NCBI GenBank assembly: GCA_003427395.1
Contig: BFEA01000142.1
Span: 782,501-810,116, forward strand
Length of the DNA: 27,616 nt
Direction of reading: 5' to 3'
From: Chara braunii
Lineage: Eukaryota; Streptophyta; Charophyceae; Charales; Characeae
The notes under the pieces were generated by a model that saw only the letters and a program-made list of their open reading frames with translations, did no database searches and was not told the DNA's origin. The translations under genes and the position numbers were made by a program. Below, piece by piece: positions 9,230 through 19,300 of this stretch; position 1 is the first letter of the stretch, and every line of letters starts with the position of its first letter.

Positions 9230-10285
9230 TTGTCGAAGAGTTCAATATTTAATTGTATTTATATCAATATTCAAATATCAGGACCACCTTTCGTACACAA
9301 TGCCAACGACATCTACCCTTGGTCTTAGTAGACGATATGCTGCTTTGACTGAGAGGGATTATAGAGCTCTTGATTTTTTTTCTTGCCGATCCTCCAAACC
9401 CACTCCTCTGGCTCCAGTGGGAGTTCTAGGATAGGATGGTGATGATGGTAAGCTTTCAACCTTTGGTTGATGAGAAGTATAACACCCGGATCCTGTAAAG
9501 GTCCAGGAACGAGAAAAACTGTACTTGATCATTAGAGGACGGGTGTAAGAAAAACTCCTTAGTCATCTTACATAGATTCACTGAAGCCCCCTCTGAAAGA
9601 ATGTGAACGATCTAACTCACCTCCCATTGTTCCGAAGTGCCAATTCTCATTACCCAAACTCCCTCTTTGAAAATAATACCTTCCTTAGTGTTCTAACCCA
9701 AACTAAGGGAATGGAGAAGATGATCGACTCCAAGTTGTGGGGGAGTTGATGGGTATATTCGAGTCTGCTCCTTAATTGCTCCGTAGTTATCAAGACCTTG
9801 TTTCTCTTATACCATATATCTTTGACCCTCAATACCCCTCTTTTAACCCACAAGGACCATGGTGGATCGGAACTGTTGAACATGCAATCAGTCTGATTCG
9901 TGATCCATCTGTTGCCAAAGAGGGGTTACCTTAGCACCTCCTCATATCGGGAGGGGAAGGACCTATAGGGTAGGGGTAAACTGTCCCACGTTCTCAAGAA
10001 AGATACCTATAGTTATCCAACAACAAATCTCTTCTATACAGTCCCCTCAACGCTTCTTCCATAGACTTCACCTTTGCCCGATGAATGTTCCAAAATAAAT
10101 CTTCCACCAATGTGAGAGTATGAATATTCTCAGTGGTTGGGAGAGCCAATCTACGAATTTGTTCAAGAGTCATAGGTTATCAGGCCTTATCAATGGATAA
10201 AGTCAATGCCTTTATCCATTGAAGTGATAGCGATTGACGTTGCAGGGAGGGATCACGTACTAATCCTCTTCTGACACTCGTGGTT
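9230..10285 (-). pseudogene. LINE ORF2 fragment: region between RT core and zinc knuckle
   Basis: Reading the minus strand from about 10285, decayed frames give MTLEQIRRLALP, VEDLFWNIHRAK, SMEEALRGLYRRDLLLD, DPPWSLWVKRGVLRVKDIWY, EQLRSRLEYTHQLP and, nearer 9400, LPLEPEEWVWRIGKKK. The 'PW.LWVKRGV.RVKDIW' piece, followed by a second block ending in a W-rich motif, is the usual spacer of plant LINE ORF2 between RT and zf-RVT. Stops and frame changes are frequent. The block ends on the left at the Ret-B tail (9227) and on the right at the start of the gypsy element, so both neighbours may have inserted into it. The plus-strand small ORF from ATG 9300 is probably a shadow. Confidence 0.6.
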
Positions 10286-10294
10286 AATGGGTGG

Positions 10295-10692
10295 TGTCAT
10301 TTTCGGCGAAATTTTTACCGAAACTGCCATATTGCAGCGGGTCTATATCTGCCCTGTCCTACAACCAAGGCTGTTTCAGCTATTTTCCAGTTCGACCAGT
10401 GGGACCAGGCCATGGCCTGACCCCACAGGCCGTGTGTTGTTCCAATCCAGTCCAGTCCTGCCCGGTACCAAGGTCCGTACCAGGCCAGTCCAGTTCAGTC
10501 AGTCAGTCCGCTAGGGGTATATCCCAGTTGTTATCTGTTTTTCATTTATTCTTCACTTTTGCACATCTTGGAGTACGTGCGTGTTGAGTTTGCGTCGAAG
10601 CTGCGCTGTCCCTTCCAGCTCCATCTCTACCTCCTCCTTCGTCAACCATTCTTCTCCATCCTGACGGACCGCCATCCCGACGGGTTCTGCAC
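10295..10692 (+). mobile_element. 5' LTR of the gypsy element
   Basis: The right edge is set by the PBS: ...TTCTGCACA, then C, then TGGTATCAGAGC. The left edge (TGTCATTTTC at 10295) is a guess from the TG...CA rule and from where LINE homology stops. The LTR holds repeated CAGTC/CCAGTC words (10445-10510). Without a 3' LTR the ends cannot be confirmed. Confidence 0.45.
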
Positions 10693-10694
10693 AC

Positions 10695-10706
10695 TGGTAT
10701 CAGAGC
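10695..10706 (+). other. tRNA-iMet primer binding site of the gypsy element
   Basis: TGGTATCAGAGC, 12 of 12 against the plant initiator-Met tRNA 3' end, two bases after a CA that would close the LTR. Confidence 0.9.
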
Positions 10707-10995
10707 GGGAACGATCCCCGCTCCAACCTGCCCACCCTCCCTTAACAGGGAGAAATTGGTGTAATCCCGATAGTGGGAGGGATTTTCAGGGTTTTGCAGG
10801 GCGAAAACAGCGAAATAACGGCAAAAAATGGGAGTGTGCCGAGGCTGACACGTGGCGAAAAAAGGGAGCTGTCATCACGACGTGCAGGCGCAAGCGCCAA
10901 GGCCAAGGCCAAGACCGCCACACGCACGCGCGCCACGCGCCCACGCTGCCCCGCTGGCCCGCCCCGCCCCGGCCCGCTCCCGGATTATATTATTC

Positions 10996-11235
10996 NNNNN
11001 NNNNNNNNNNNNNNNNNNNNNNNNNNNNNNNNNNNNNNNNNNNNNNNNNNNNNNNNNNNNNNNNNNNNNNNNNNNNNNNNNNNNNNNNNNNNNNNNNNNN
11101 NNNNNNNNNNNNNNNNNNNNNNNNNNNNNNNNNNNNNNNNNNNNNNNNNNNNNNNNNNNNNNNNNNNNNNNNNNNNNNNNNNNNNNNNNNNNNNNNNNNN
11201 NNNNNNNNNNNNNNNNNNNNNNNNNNNNNNNNNNN
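10996..11235. other. Assembly gap, 240 Ns
   Basis: An unbroken N run whose edges are matched by bases 1-35 and 147-241. The missing sequence is present at 36-146. Confidence 0.95.
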
Positions 11236-11336
11236 GACTTGTTGTTGTTGAAGAAGTGCCACAACAACTATTTGCCCCCTCCAGTCAGCAAGCAGCTAGC
11301 AACGAGCAAGTGTGGGAAGGCAACTATTTGCCCCCT

Positions 11337-11365
11337 CCCCCCCCCCCCCCTCGTCGGGGGGGGGG
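11337..11365. repeat. C14-TCGTC-G10 inverted repeat
   Basis: A run of 14 C (11337-11350), a five-base spacer and 10 G (11356-11365). It can form a very stable hairpin, G-quadruplex or i-motif, and is the kind of sequence that breaks short-read assembly just beside the gap. Confidence 0.9.
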
Positions 11366-12140
11366 TGCTGCCACCTGCGCACGTAGTTGTGTCCTACCTC
11401 TTTGCAGTGCCACGTGGCAGCTTACTGTGCATGTTGAAGACCCCTCTGGCAAGGGGGCTGCACTACAGTGCCATCTAGTGGTTGATCAAGATCTCAGGCC
11501 ACCACATAAATTATTTTTTTGCAGTGGCATCAAACCAGCAGCATCTTGAAGGCCAAGATCCTGTGGATCTTGGTAATGCTCTGCTCTTGGCCACCCAAGA
11601 GCTCGATATCACCATCCTACCCACTAACCTAGTCTCCCCCAACCCCTTTTCTCTCCCCCCCCCAATCATCTAATCATCTTTTCTAACCTTACCACCACTC
11701 TCTCCTCCTACCTCCCACTTCACTCATCTTCCACAACCTTTTTCTCTCCCCTTCTCCCCACTCACCATCTTCTACTAATCTCATCTACTCCTCTCCACCT
11801 TTTCTGTATCCTTCTCCCCCATTCTACCACCCTCCTGTCCCTCTTCCCCCCCCTAACTACAACCCCATTATTTCCCCCATCTCCCCCTTCACTTTTTTTC
11901 TCTTTCTCACTTATTCCTATCTTTTCTCCTTCACTTTTTCATCCCCCCACCCCCAACTTTGAAATTTTTCTGTTTTTCTTCTTGTTATCTTTCTTTTGAT
12001 TTATATTTCCCCCTTTTTCCAAAAAAAATTCGAATTATCTTATTCCCCACCTTTTTTTTTTTTTTTTTTTTGAAAATTAAAAATTTGAATTTCTTTGTGG
12101 CACCCTCAAATTTGATTAGGAGTTAGTCATTCTTGCTTCC

Positions 12141-12513
12141 GGCATACATTTTGACCCCGTGGGAGTAGCGAAGTGCTGCCGAAATTTTCTGTTTTCTTCT
12201 TTTACTTAGTCTTTTTCAACACATTTTGACCCCTTGGTGGTAGCGAAGTGCTGGCAAAACCACCAAAAATTTTCTAATTTTACTAAGTCTTTCTTCTTAA
12301 CGGCACACTTCGACCCCATGGGGTAACGAAATGCTGCCAAAATTTTTGAAAAAAAACAACACATAGTTTCTCTTCGCCCCCTCGTCTACTTATTTTTTTT
12401 TATTTTTTTTTGAAAATTATCATTTGCGGCATTGTAAAACTTTGTATGCTTCTCGAGGTCTCCCCTTCCTCTTGGCACATTCTTGACCCCATGGAGGGTA
12501 GGGAAATGCTGCC
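12141..12513 (+). repeat. Four-copy hairpin repeat in the gypsy leader
   Basis: Copies lie at 12141-12180, 12217-12255, 12302-12338 and 12474-12513. Each is about 37-40 bases and is itself an inverted repeat. In copy 3 the stems are GGCA/TGCC, TTCG/CGAA and ACCCC/GGGGT around an AT loop. Spacing is 76, 85 and 172 bases, suggesting a tandem unit of about 80 bases with T-rich spacers. Function is unknown. Confidence 0.8.
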
Positions 12514-12960
12514 AAAAATTCCAAAAAAATAAATATCACTTCTCTTTTCACATTTTGTTTATTTATTTCTTTAATTATTTTTCTTATTTAGTTTCTTTTA
12601 TTTTTATCTCCAAATTTCACTGTTTATTTTATTTTCTCTCCCTTCCCCTCCATGGTTATTATTTTCTTTTCTTGATTAGGTCGCCGCTATCCTTCCCTAA
12701 CCACCCGAACCCCAGTTAGGGTTTTCTTAGGGTTTAGGGTTCTCCTAACCCCCCTACTCCCCCGCCTCCCCCCGTCGGGCACCCTGGACCCGAACGACAC
12801 CTCTCCCCTCGACCGGATTCGCACCACCATCTCACGCGCGACCTACTGGTCACGGGGCGAGCTGACCCACCACTACCCAATCTGCGCTCGCGGTCCCCTC
12901 CCTCTCACCGGTGGTCCCCTGTCCCCATACCACAACCCATCTCTCCCCCCACCTCCCACA

Positions 12961-15030
12961 ATGTCTACCTCTCTTCCTCCACCGCCCACGGATAGGGCTA
13001 CAACTGAGGAGATTGTCGCGGTGCCGTCCACCTCTCAGGCGTCTACCCACCCGACGGTCCAGGGTCAGCCCTCTGTGGATCCCACGGACCTTCGTGTTGT
13101 TCTCGCGTCTCTCCTTGCACCTCTGCAAGCGTGACTCGATGCGCTTGCACCCCTGGAGAGGCAAGTCAATGCGCTAGCACTTGAAGTTCACCGCCTCAAA
13201 AGTTCTCCTCATCGCTCTCCCCACCTCTCTCAAACCCCATTCCCTACCAGCGAGTCCGGATCTCCACAACTCCAGGGACGGAGACGTGGTGGTTCGTCCT
13301 CCTCCGCGGACCGGGCCCAACACTCCCCCTCCGCAGTGGTGAGTGTTGCTGCCGCTCAAACCATACCATCTGTTGCCGCACATCCATTGGCCTCCGCCGC
13401 TCTTGCCGCCCCTGCCGCTTTGGCCACTGTCGCATGTCCTGTCGCCCAGATACCGGTATCTGGCCAAACAACTTCATCTATCCACCCCGGTGTTGCTTCC
13501 AAGCTTCATGCACAGGTCGCGACACTACGGCCCGGAGTTCTCCCTCCTCCTACTAGGGTACTCTCTCTGCCTCCTCCACCTCTGACCCGGCGCACCCAAC
13601 GAGTGGCTACCCTACAGACCAATGTGGCGCAACTCCAGGCGGAGATTCTCTCCCTGAGACAGCCTCACCCTTCACAGGCTGCCCACCCTTCTTCTTCCTA
13701 TACCGCCCCCCCCCACCTTTGTCTTGTCGGCTCGTTTCCCTCGACCGGCTCCCTCCCCTCTACCCTACTACCTCGCTACTTCGTCACAGTCGGCTGCGAC
13801 TATTGCGTCCACGCCTACTGGAACTTCCACCAGCAGCCCCGACTCTCCGCCTGCTACCACTTCCACGATTGCACCGGCCTCGACATTTGCCTCCGAAGTG
13901 CAGGCCCCTCGACCTCTCTTCCCTCGCCATCAGCACAGCGGTCTCATCCATGTGCGTCTGTCGGACATGCCCGACTTCGATGGTACAATGCGAGTGTCGC
14001 ACTGGTTGCAGGCTGCCACATGCGCGTTGACGCCGACTGACACTGGCCCGACGTTGTGGTGCTCTGCGCTCGCAATTAAATTGCGAGGCAGCAAATTCGC
14101 CGCATGGGAGAATTATTATACCCACTATACTCGCTCAGGTGAGGCTCCCACTCTCGCGGATTTCACCGCGTTCCTCCATGGCTGCTACGTCACTCTCCAC
14201 AATGCGACCGCTCCTTAGATCCGGTCACCCAGACACAATGACGCGGGTCCTCCGCACCATCCGATCTTGAGCGTCACATCAGAGTGTTTCAGGACGCCCG
14301 CCCCATTTGCGATGAGGCACTCCTACGTGAGGTCCTTTTGACCAACAGGTTTGTAGTCAGTCTTCCGATTGACTACCGCATCGAGCTCTGGCGACAGAGT
14401 TTTGCCTCCTCTGAGCAGGCCTACGAGGTTGCTCGACAGTACCAGAAGATGCGGAGTCGCTTCTCCGACACCCCATCTTCTTCGAGATCCACCACTGCCG
14501 CCACCCAGTCACACGACACCACACGCGGTCGATCCTCCTTCGCCGGCCGCTTTTGTCGACCAGCTCGACCAGGGGCGCCATTCTCTCGGCGCTACAGTTC
14601 TCCAGAGTACGACGAGGACGCCTCGACCGAGTTTAACCCTACCCTTGGGGATGCCCCTAACGACATCGAGCTAGGAGACGTCATCCAGTATCACTTGGAT
14701 GACGACATTGTTCCGGTGGCCGAGCGCCTGCAGATGGCCATGTCCACCATGGGTCGTGCACGCAGTCGGGTTGCACAGGTTGACACCCGCATGATCACGG
14801 TTCCTCAGATAGACCTCCAACAGGGTTTTGTTCCTCCTCGTGGCCCTCTGTCTCCTGAGGAGCGTGCCGCCCTCGAGTCCCGTCGAGGCTGCCTTCGTTG
14901 CCGCCAGGATGGACACACCTCCTCATGGTGTCCATATCATGCCGCCCTCGATCGGCACTATGCTGATATTTCTCGTCAGCGCCGATCTCAGCACCCCCCC
15001 GGCCCCGCCCGGCCAGCCCGACCCAGCTAG
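12961..15030 (+). pseudogene. gag: gag of the gypsy element (broken)
   Basis: Encodes the capsid/nucleocapsid part that packages element RNA. It starts MSTSLPPPPTDRATTEE at the ATG of 12961, the first long frame after the leader. A TGA at 13132 interrupts it. A Ser/Pro/Ala-rich region with heptad-like QTNVAQLQAEILSL follows. At the C9 run (13706-13714) the frame changes from 1 to 2, and the core reads LSDMPDFDG, HWLQAATCAL and LAIKLRGSKFAAWE, typical of retrotransposon gag. Near 14216 a TAG and a further shift return to frame 1, with a TGA at 14239. The C-terminal part has a CCHC zinc knuckle CLRCRQDGHTSSWC (14890-14931) and ends at TAG 15028. Domain order and knuckle make gag secure. Whether gag and pol were one frame originally is open, since a C7 run (14994-15000) lies at the boundary. 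Confidence 0.8.
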
Positions 15031-15035
15031 CCACG

Positions 15036-15782
15036 GTGCAGTGTACCGCTGAGGTATCGCACGTAGCCGGCTTCCCGACCACCGAGTCGCGGTTTGCCTC
15101 TTTGGCTACCCCACCAGAGGATCCTTCGAACATGACAGACGCAATTCCCTCTGCCCCGCCGTCTGTCAAGGTACCATCTGCCCCACAACAGACCGCCACA
15201 TCTGGCCCTTCCCCTCCGAGACCTCCGACTCGTCGCGCCATTCGCACAGCTCGTTGTAGTGCACAACTGGCGACTCACGATGACGTTGTGTCATCTCTCC
15301 TGGACTTGAGCATCCTTCAGGCTCGCCAGGAGCGACTCACGAAACACGTAAACGTCCTGCGTCGTCTTCTCGCTCTGCTCTCTGACCCTGATCGCACCCT
15401 TCCCATCATCCCTATTCGCCAGGGGACATCTACGAGGGTGTATCTCGCCTTATGGGACTCTGGCTCGCAGAGAGACTTCGCTCACCCTCGCGTGGTTGAG
15501 GAAGCTCGCCTAGCTACCTTCGGGTCTCACTCTCCTATCTCTGTTACCCTCGGAGATAACAAGGCGTACCGCTTCTCCGATCAGACGGTCCCCGACCTCC
15601 ACTTTTTCCTAACCCTCCAGCCATCGGATAGTACCCAGGCGCCTCGGTGCTACCATTCCTCCGCCTACATCGACGTGCTGGAAACTGGGTACGACTTTAT
15701 CCTTGGCACTCCGTGGTTTCACCGGTTCCATGATACAGAGGCCGAATGGGCGACTGAGACACTCGTTCTCAAAACGAAGTAA
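15036..15782 (+). pseudogene. pol: Aspartic protease domain of the gypsy pol
   Basis: Frame 3. The retropepsin active-site triplet DSG sits at 15456-15464 in ALWDSGSQRDFAHP, followed about 80 residues later by YDFILGTPWF, the usual end of gypsy proteases. It would cut the Gag-Pol polyprotein. The long Pro/Ser/Thr-rich N-terminal part links it to gag. The frame is closed by TAA at 15780, but the same frame goes on without a shift into the RT linker, so that stop looks like a point change and not the natural end. The start codon near 15036 is not a real initiation site. Confidence 0.8.
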
Positions 15783-16980
15783 GGTCAAACCCATCGAGTC
15801 CCCTTCATTGGAACCACGGGCGACACCCTGCCAGACCTACCTCCCCAGGACCCTCGTCCCTCTGGGTCCCACCCAGATATCGCCTTCACTTTTCCTTGTC
15901 AGTTTGCTCACTTCATACGACAGGAGGATGTCACGTTCTACTCAATGAACGTCATGGATCATCTTCGCTATGATCTACTCTGTCCCGAGGTTGAGCTCAT
16001 CTCACTGGAACCTAATCCCCCTGACCCTTCCTCCATCTTCACGGCTCCCATCTCCACATTCACCCGTCAACCTACAGATACCCCCTCCACATCTCAGGTC
16101 CCTTCATCGTCCACTGCCGAGTCCACCCATACGTCTCGTGCCGACGCAGACGTTGAGGAACTCATGCGGTTCACGACTGACTTAGAGTCCGCCGTTCGCG
16201 ACCTGATCCGCGAGTACCTCGACGTCTTCCCCATGTATTTCTCATACAGCGGGATCCCTCCGATGCGCTGTGTCGAGCATTTTATCCAGCTCGTGCCTGA
16301 CTATCGTCTTCACCATCAGGCACCGTACCGACTTTCGATTCCAGAGGCGACAGAACTCGAGCGTCAACTTGAGGAGCTCCTTCGACTGGGTTTCATTAAA
16401 CCCAGTAACTACCCTTAGGGTACACCCGTCCTCTTTGCTCGCAAAGCAGACGAAACTCTTCGTCTTTGCATTGACTACCGCGGCCTTAACCGTTTCACTG
16501 TTAAGAACAATTATCCCATGCCTCGCGCGAATGAGCTGTTTGACCGTCTGGCAGACCACCGCTTCTTCACGAACATCGATCTTCGTAGCGGTTACCACCA
16601 GATCCGCGTAGCGACAGAGGACCAGCTGAAGACCGTCTTTCGATCGCGCTTCGGCCACTACGAGTTCACAGTGATGACATTCGGCCTCACCAATGCACCC
16701 ACCACCTTCCAAACGCCGCAAACGGCGATGAACGACATCTTCAGGGACATCCTTGAAGAATACATTCTCGTATACCTGGACGCCATCTTGGTCTACAGTT
16801 GTACCCTACAAGACCATCTCAGACACCTCCACGATGTCCTACAGTGCTTACACAAGCATGGCTTCTACGCCAAGCTTAGCAATTGTCACTTTGCCTAGAG
16901 CAAGGTGGACTTCCTCGCACACCATATGTCTGACCAGGGTTTCCACATGGACGGCGCGAAGATCACTGCTATTGCATAGT
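15783..16980 (+). pseudogene. pol: Linker and reverse transcriptase of the gypsy pol, active site changed
   Basis: Frame 3 continues through a Pro/Ser/Thr-rich linker into RT fingers (LVPDYRLHHQAPYRLS, LEELLRLGFIKPS). TAG 16416 interrupts. The core has LCIDYRGLNRFTVKNNYPMP, NIDLRSGYHQIR, FRSRFGHYEFTVMTFGLTNA and the catalytic box at 16773-16784. The box reads YLDA, whereas active elements have YLDD: the second catalytic Asp is replaced by Ala. TAG 16896 and TAG 16977 interrupt the thumb. Between about 17005 and 17060 a stretch of the usual RT-RNase H connection is missing and the frame moves from 3 to 2. Confidence 0.88.
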
Positions 16981-17056
16981 GGCCCGTCCCCACATCTGCC
17001 AAGCAGCTTTTATCCAGGGATACACTACGTATTTCTACATCCTTACCTCCACCCTC

Positions 17057-17856
17057 CTCTGGAATGGCCCGCCGTGGTTTTGAACACCCCACTGCGAGGA
17101 CGTCTTTCACGCCCTCAAAAAGACGGTGACTTGTGCGTTGGTTCTTTGCCTCCCCGATTGTAATCGCCCCTTCATCGTCATCATTGATGCGTCAAATTTT
17201 GCGGTAGGAGTTGTACTTTCTCAATTGTTTCCCTCTCCTCCCGATTCACCTGATCCTTATGTTCCTCCTTTCCCCCCCTCCTGCTGACATTACTTCTCGA
17301 CTAACGCCTACCCTCCCACCACATCCATCCGCTGACAGTCCTCCTGTGACTTACTCCTCGACCATCACGACGGATGGGACTGTCGAGGTTCGTGTTAGGG
17401 ATTGCCCGATAGCCATCTACTCCCGTCATTTACTTCCTGCCGAGAAAACTATACTGCCGATGAACGTGAGGTTCTCGCAATAGTTTATGCTACCCGTTTT
17501 GGCGTCATTACCTGCACGGGGCGCCCTTTACGGTGCGCACAGATAACTCAGTTGTCCAGACTTTCCTCACGAAGCCCAAACTTTCCCCTCGACAGGCACG
17601 TTGGTGGCGTGACTTATCCGAGTTCAGTTTCATCACTCAACCCATCCAGGGTGAAACGAACCGCGTCGCCGATGCCTTGTCCTGCCGTCCTGATCACAAT
17701 CAGGAACCTATTCATTTTGATGTCATCTTCATCACCACTGTTGATCAGTCGGTGATCGACGCATATCGCACTCAGTACCGCCACTGGCCGGATTATCATG
17801 CCATCCACGCGACACTGCGGAATGGCAAGATCATTCCCTCATACTCCCTCGCTTAG
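17057..17856 (+). pseudogene. pol: RNase H domain and tether of the gypsy pol
   Basis: Removes element RNA from the RNA-DNA hybrid. Frame 2 reads CLPDCNRPFIVIIDASNFAV with the first catalytic Asp codon at 17186, preceded by TGA 17081 where TGG is expected. The middle part is in frame 3 (PIAIYSRHLLPAEK), then frame 2 (TADEREVLAIVYATRF, Glu at 17468). From about 17533 it is in frame 1 (VRTDNSVVQTFL, Asp at 17542; LSPRQARWWRDLSEF; NRVADALS). The tether runs to TAG 17854. Three frame changes within about 350 bases point to small indels. Confidence 0.82.
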
Positions 17857-18190
17857 AACGGTCACGTGCACTGGCATGGCGGATCTGATCAACTAGAACC
17901 ACGTATTTGCTTTCCCTTCACCTGACAGCTCCACGTCCAGGCTGTAGCAGAGTTTCATGACCAGGCAGTTGCCGGCCATATGGGCTTCCACAAGACGTTG
18001 GCTCGTGTTTGCCACCTATACGTCTGGCCGAAGTCCAAGGACTTCGTCAACCCCTACATCCAAGAATGTCCTACCTGTGAGAAGGTGAACAGTGCGGACA
18101 ACCTTCCGTATTCGTTACCTCAACCCTTAACCATTCCTGAGGGTCGTTGGCAGTCCATCTCGATGGATTTCATTGGCCCCCTCCGCCCAC
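17857..18190 (+). pseudogene. pol: Integrase N-terminus of the gypsy pol, truncated
   Basis: Frame 1, with TGA 17923. The HHCC zinc domain is complete: His codons at 17956 and 17977 (HDQAVAGHMGFHKT) and Cys codons at 18067 and 18076 (CPTC). The catalytic core begins SISMDFIGPL with the first Asp at 18166, and homology is lost about eight codons later. The second Asp, the Glu, the C-terminal domain and the 3' LTR are absent. The open frame that continues to 18417 is chance read-through into unrelated repeat sequence. Confidence 0.85.
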
Positions 18191-18564
18191 AACGAAATGC
18201 GAAAAGAATAAAAAGGAAAGAAAAAGAACAGAGAAAAAACAAGAAGTGTGTCTGCCTTTGTAAACCAGTATCCCACCTGAAATCCAATTGCTTTGTGGTA
18301 CTGGTACCACAAGCAATTCCCGCAACCAGTACCCCTAAAGAAAGAGGTTCCGAAAAAATTGGCGTGCAGCAGGCGCGTCACTTCGACAAAAGAGGTCCGG
18401 GTGTACTGGTGGTTTAAAACGCCAGACGCCCTGAATGTACCTGGACTTAGCTGGAGTCCACGGGGTACGGCATTTGAAGAACGCCGGACCCTCAAGAGCA
18501 AAAAACATTGACCTTAACGGGGTCAATTTAGTCGGTTTCAATTCCGTTAAAAAAAAAAAAAAAA
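18190..18564 (+). mobile_element. Inserted sequence of unknown class with hairpins and an A16 end
   Basis: Replaces the rest of integrase. It begins with a purine-rich stretch (18200-18247) and contains AAACCAGTA (18262) and TACTGGTGGTTTAAAA (18402-18417), the latter matching the end of the MITE-like element at 23347-23513. It also has a near-perfect hairpin (18286-18318), a TGGACT/AGTCCA inverted repeat (18441-18459), TTAACGG/CCGTTAA arms near 18512-18550, and ends in 16 A. It may be a MITE-like element or a poly(A) retroposon. No TSD was found. Confidence 0.5.
18286..18318. repeat. Near-perfect hairpin
   Basis: Arms AATTGCTT/AAGCAATT and GTGGTAC/GTACCAC, separated by one bulged T and a TG loop. 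Confidence 0.9.
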
Positions 18565-18727
18565 TGTCTTTGATGAAATTGTTGTTTATCTATCTATCTA
18601 TCTCAAAGTCTAACTATTTAAGGAAGGACAGCGTCTTGGATGACACTACGTCTGGGCCCAGCCAAATGAGACACACAGAGTTGTTGCACGGCACATGCTT
18701 TGTTCTAAACACTCAAAGGGTGGAGCG

Positions 18728-18965
18728 GTTCTCTGAAGCCGCTGCGCAATGGGCGGTAGAGTCTCTGAAGCCGCTCTCTAGTACCAGTGGTGTCCCATCT
18801 TCTCTGGCTGGAGCCGAAATGGGGAGCGAGTCTCTGAAGCTGCTCTCTAGTCCCAACGGCGGTTTCCTGTCCCCCCTCTAGCTGAAAGCCTCAATGGGGG
18901 AGCGAGTCTCTGAAGCCGCTCTCTGGTTCCGGAGGTGTCCTGTCTCCTCTGGCTGCTGCGTTCGT
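18728..18965 (+). repeat. Tandem repeat of about 70-76 bp, 3.5 units
   Basis: Units begin GAGTCTCTGAAGCCGCTCTC at 18759, 18828 and 18904, with a partial unit at 18728. Each contains a form of GTGTCC..TCTCCTCTGGCTG. 18604-18727 holds nothing recognisable apart from a short (TATC)n at about 18588-18603. Confidence 0.85.
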
Positions 18966-18997
18966 GGCTCATGTCGGACGTTCCAATACAACGACAC

Positions 18998-19262
18998 AGG
19001 GCCTCGCTGCACTACTCTCGACATGCACAAAAGACAAAAATAATGGGGGCGAATCTCGTCATGTTTCTAGCAAAGATTCACTCTCGTTTTGCACATTTCC
19101 AGAGTAGTGCAACGAGGCCCATAGGGCATCGCCAAACCACTCTCGAAATGTGTGAAATGGGAACGAGCTTTCCCGACATTCCTGCTAGAACATGGTCATA
19201 TGCACGCGCGCCATTTTTGTCTTTTTCACATTTTTAGAGTAGTATGGCGAGGCCCATAGTGA
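18998..19262. repeat. Inverted plus direct repeat block
   Basis: A word of about 33 bases (TTTTGCACAT...AGAGTAGTGCAACGAGGCCC) occurs at 19087-19120. It recurs diverged in direct orientation at 19224-19257, and inverted at 18999-19033, so 18999-19120 can fold back. Confidence 0.75.
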
Positions 19263-19300
19263 CGGAAGACAAGTAGATACTCCATCATTGGGCAGTTCTC

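Larger units (their letters stand above)
10707..12960 (+). other. Long untranslated leader of the gypsy element
   Basis: About 2.1 kb after gap correction separate the PBS from the gag ATG. In order: GC-rich sequence to 10995, the N gap, a C14/G10 inverted repeat (11337-11365), a 12-base palindrome TGCCACGTGGCA (11408-11419), a CT-rich stretch (about 11600-12070), four hairpin repeats (12141-12513), and a C-rich stretch into gag. The apparently long open frames crossing 10559-11549 consist mostly of Ns and are not genes. Confidence 0.65.
10295..18190 (+). mobile_element. Decayed Ty3/gypsy LTR retrotransposon, 3' end lost
   Basis: The order LTR, iMet PBS, long leader, gag with CCHC, protease, RT, RNase H, integrase is that of Ty3/gypsy (Metaviridae), not Ty1/copia, which has integrase before RT. 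The coding part runs through three frames with nonsense codons and an active-site change, so it cannot make a working polyprotein. Integrase stops a few codons after its first Asp. No 3' LTR or recognisable polypurine tract follows. It sits directly against a LINE remnant on its left. The leader contains a 240-base N gap that is really about 111 bases. Confidence 0.85.

Noticed and set aside
10559-11549. Several 90-258-codon frames across the N gap
   Set aside because: About 80 codons are Ns. The true gap is 111 bases, which would change the frame.
12713-12745. Telomere-like TTAGGG/TTTAGGG words
   Set aside because: Only three imperfect units. Too short to be a telomeric tract, and inside the gypsy leader.
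13174-15278. Antisense frames opposite gag
   Set aside because: GC-rich shadows of the gag reading. No motif or start context.
12961-18190. Stop codons as programmed recoding or a variant genetic code
   Set aside because: All three stop types are used, frameshifts and a dead RT active site accompany them, and the stops lie inside conserved domains. Decay is simpler.
18191-18417. Continuation of integrase
   Set aside because: The frame is open, but the residues show no integrase motif and overlap palindromes and MITE-like ends.
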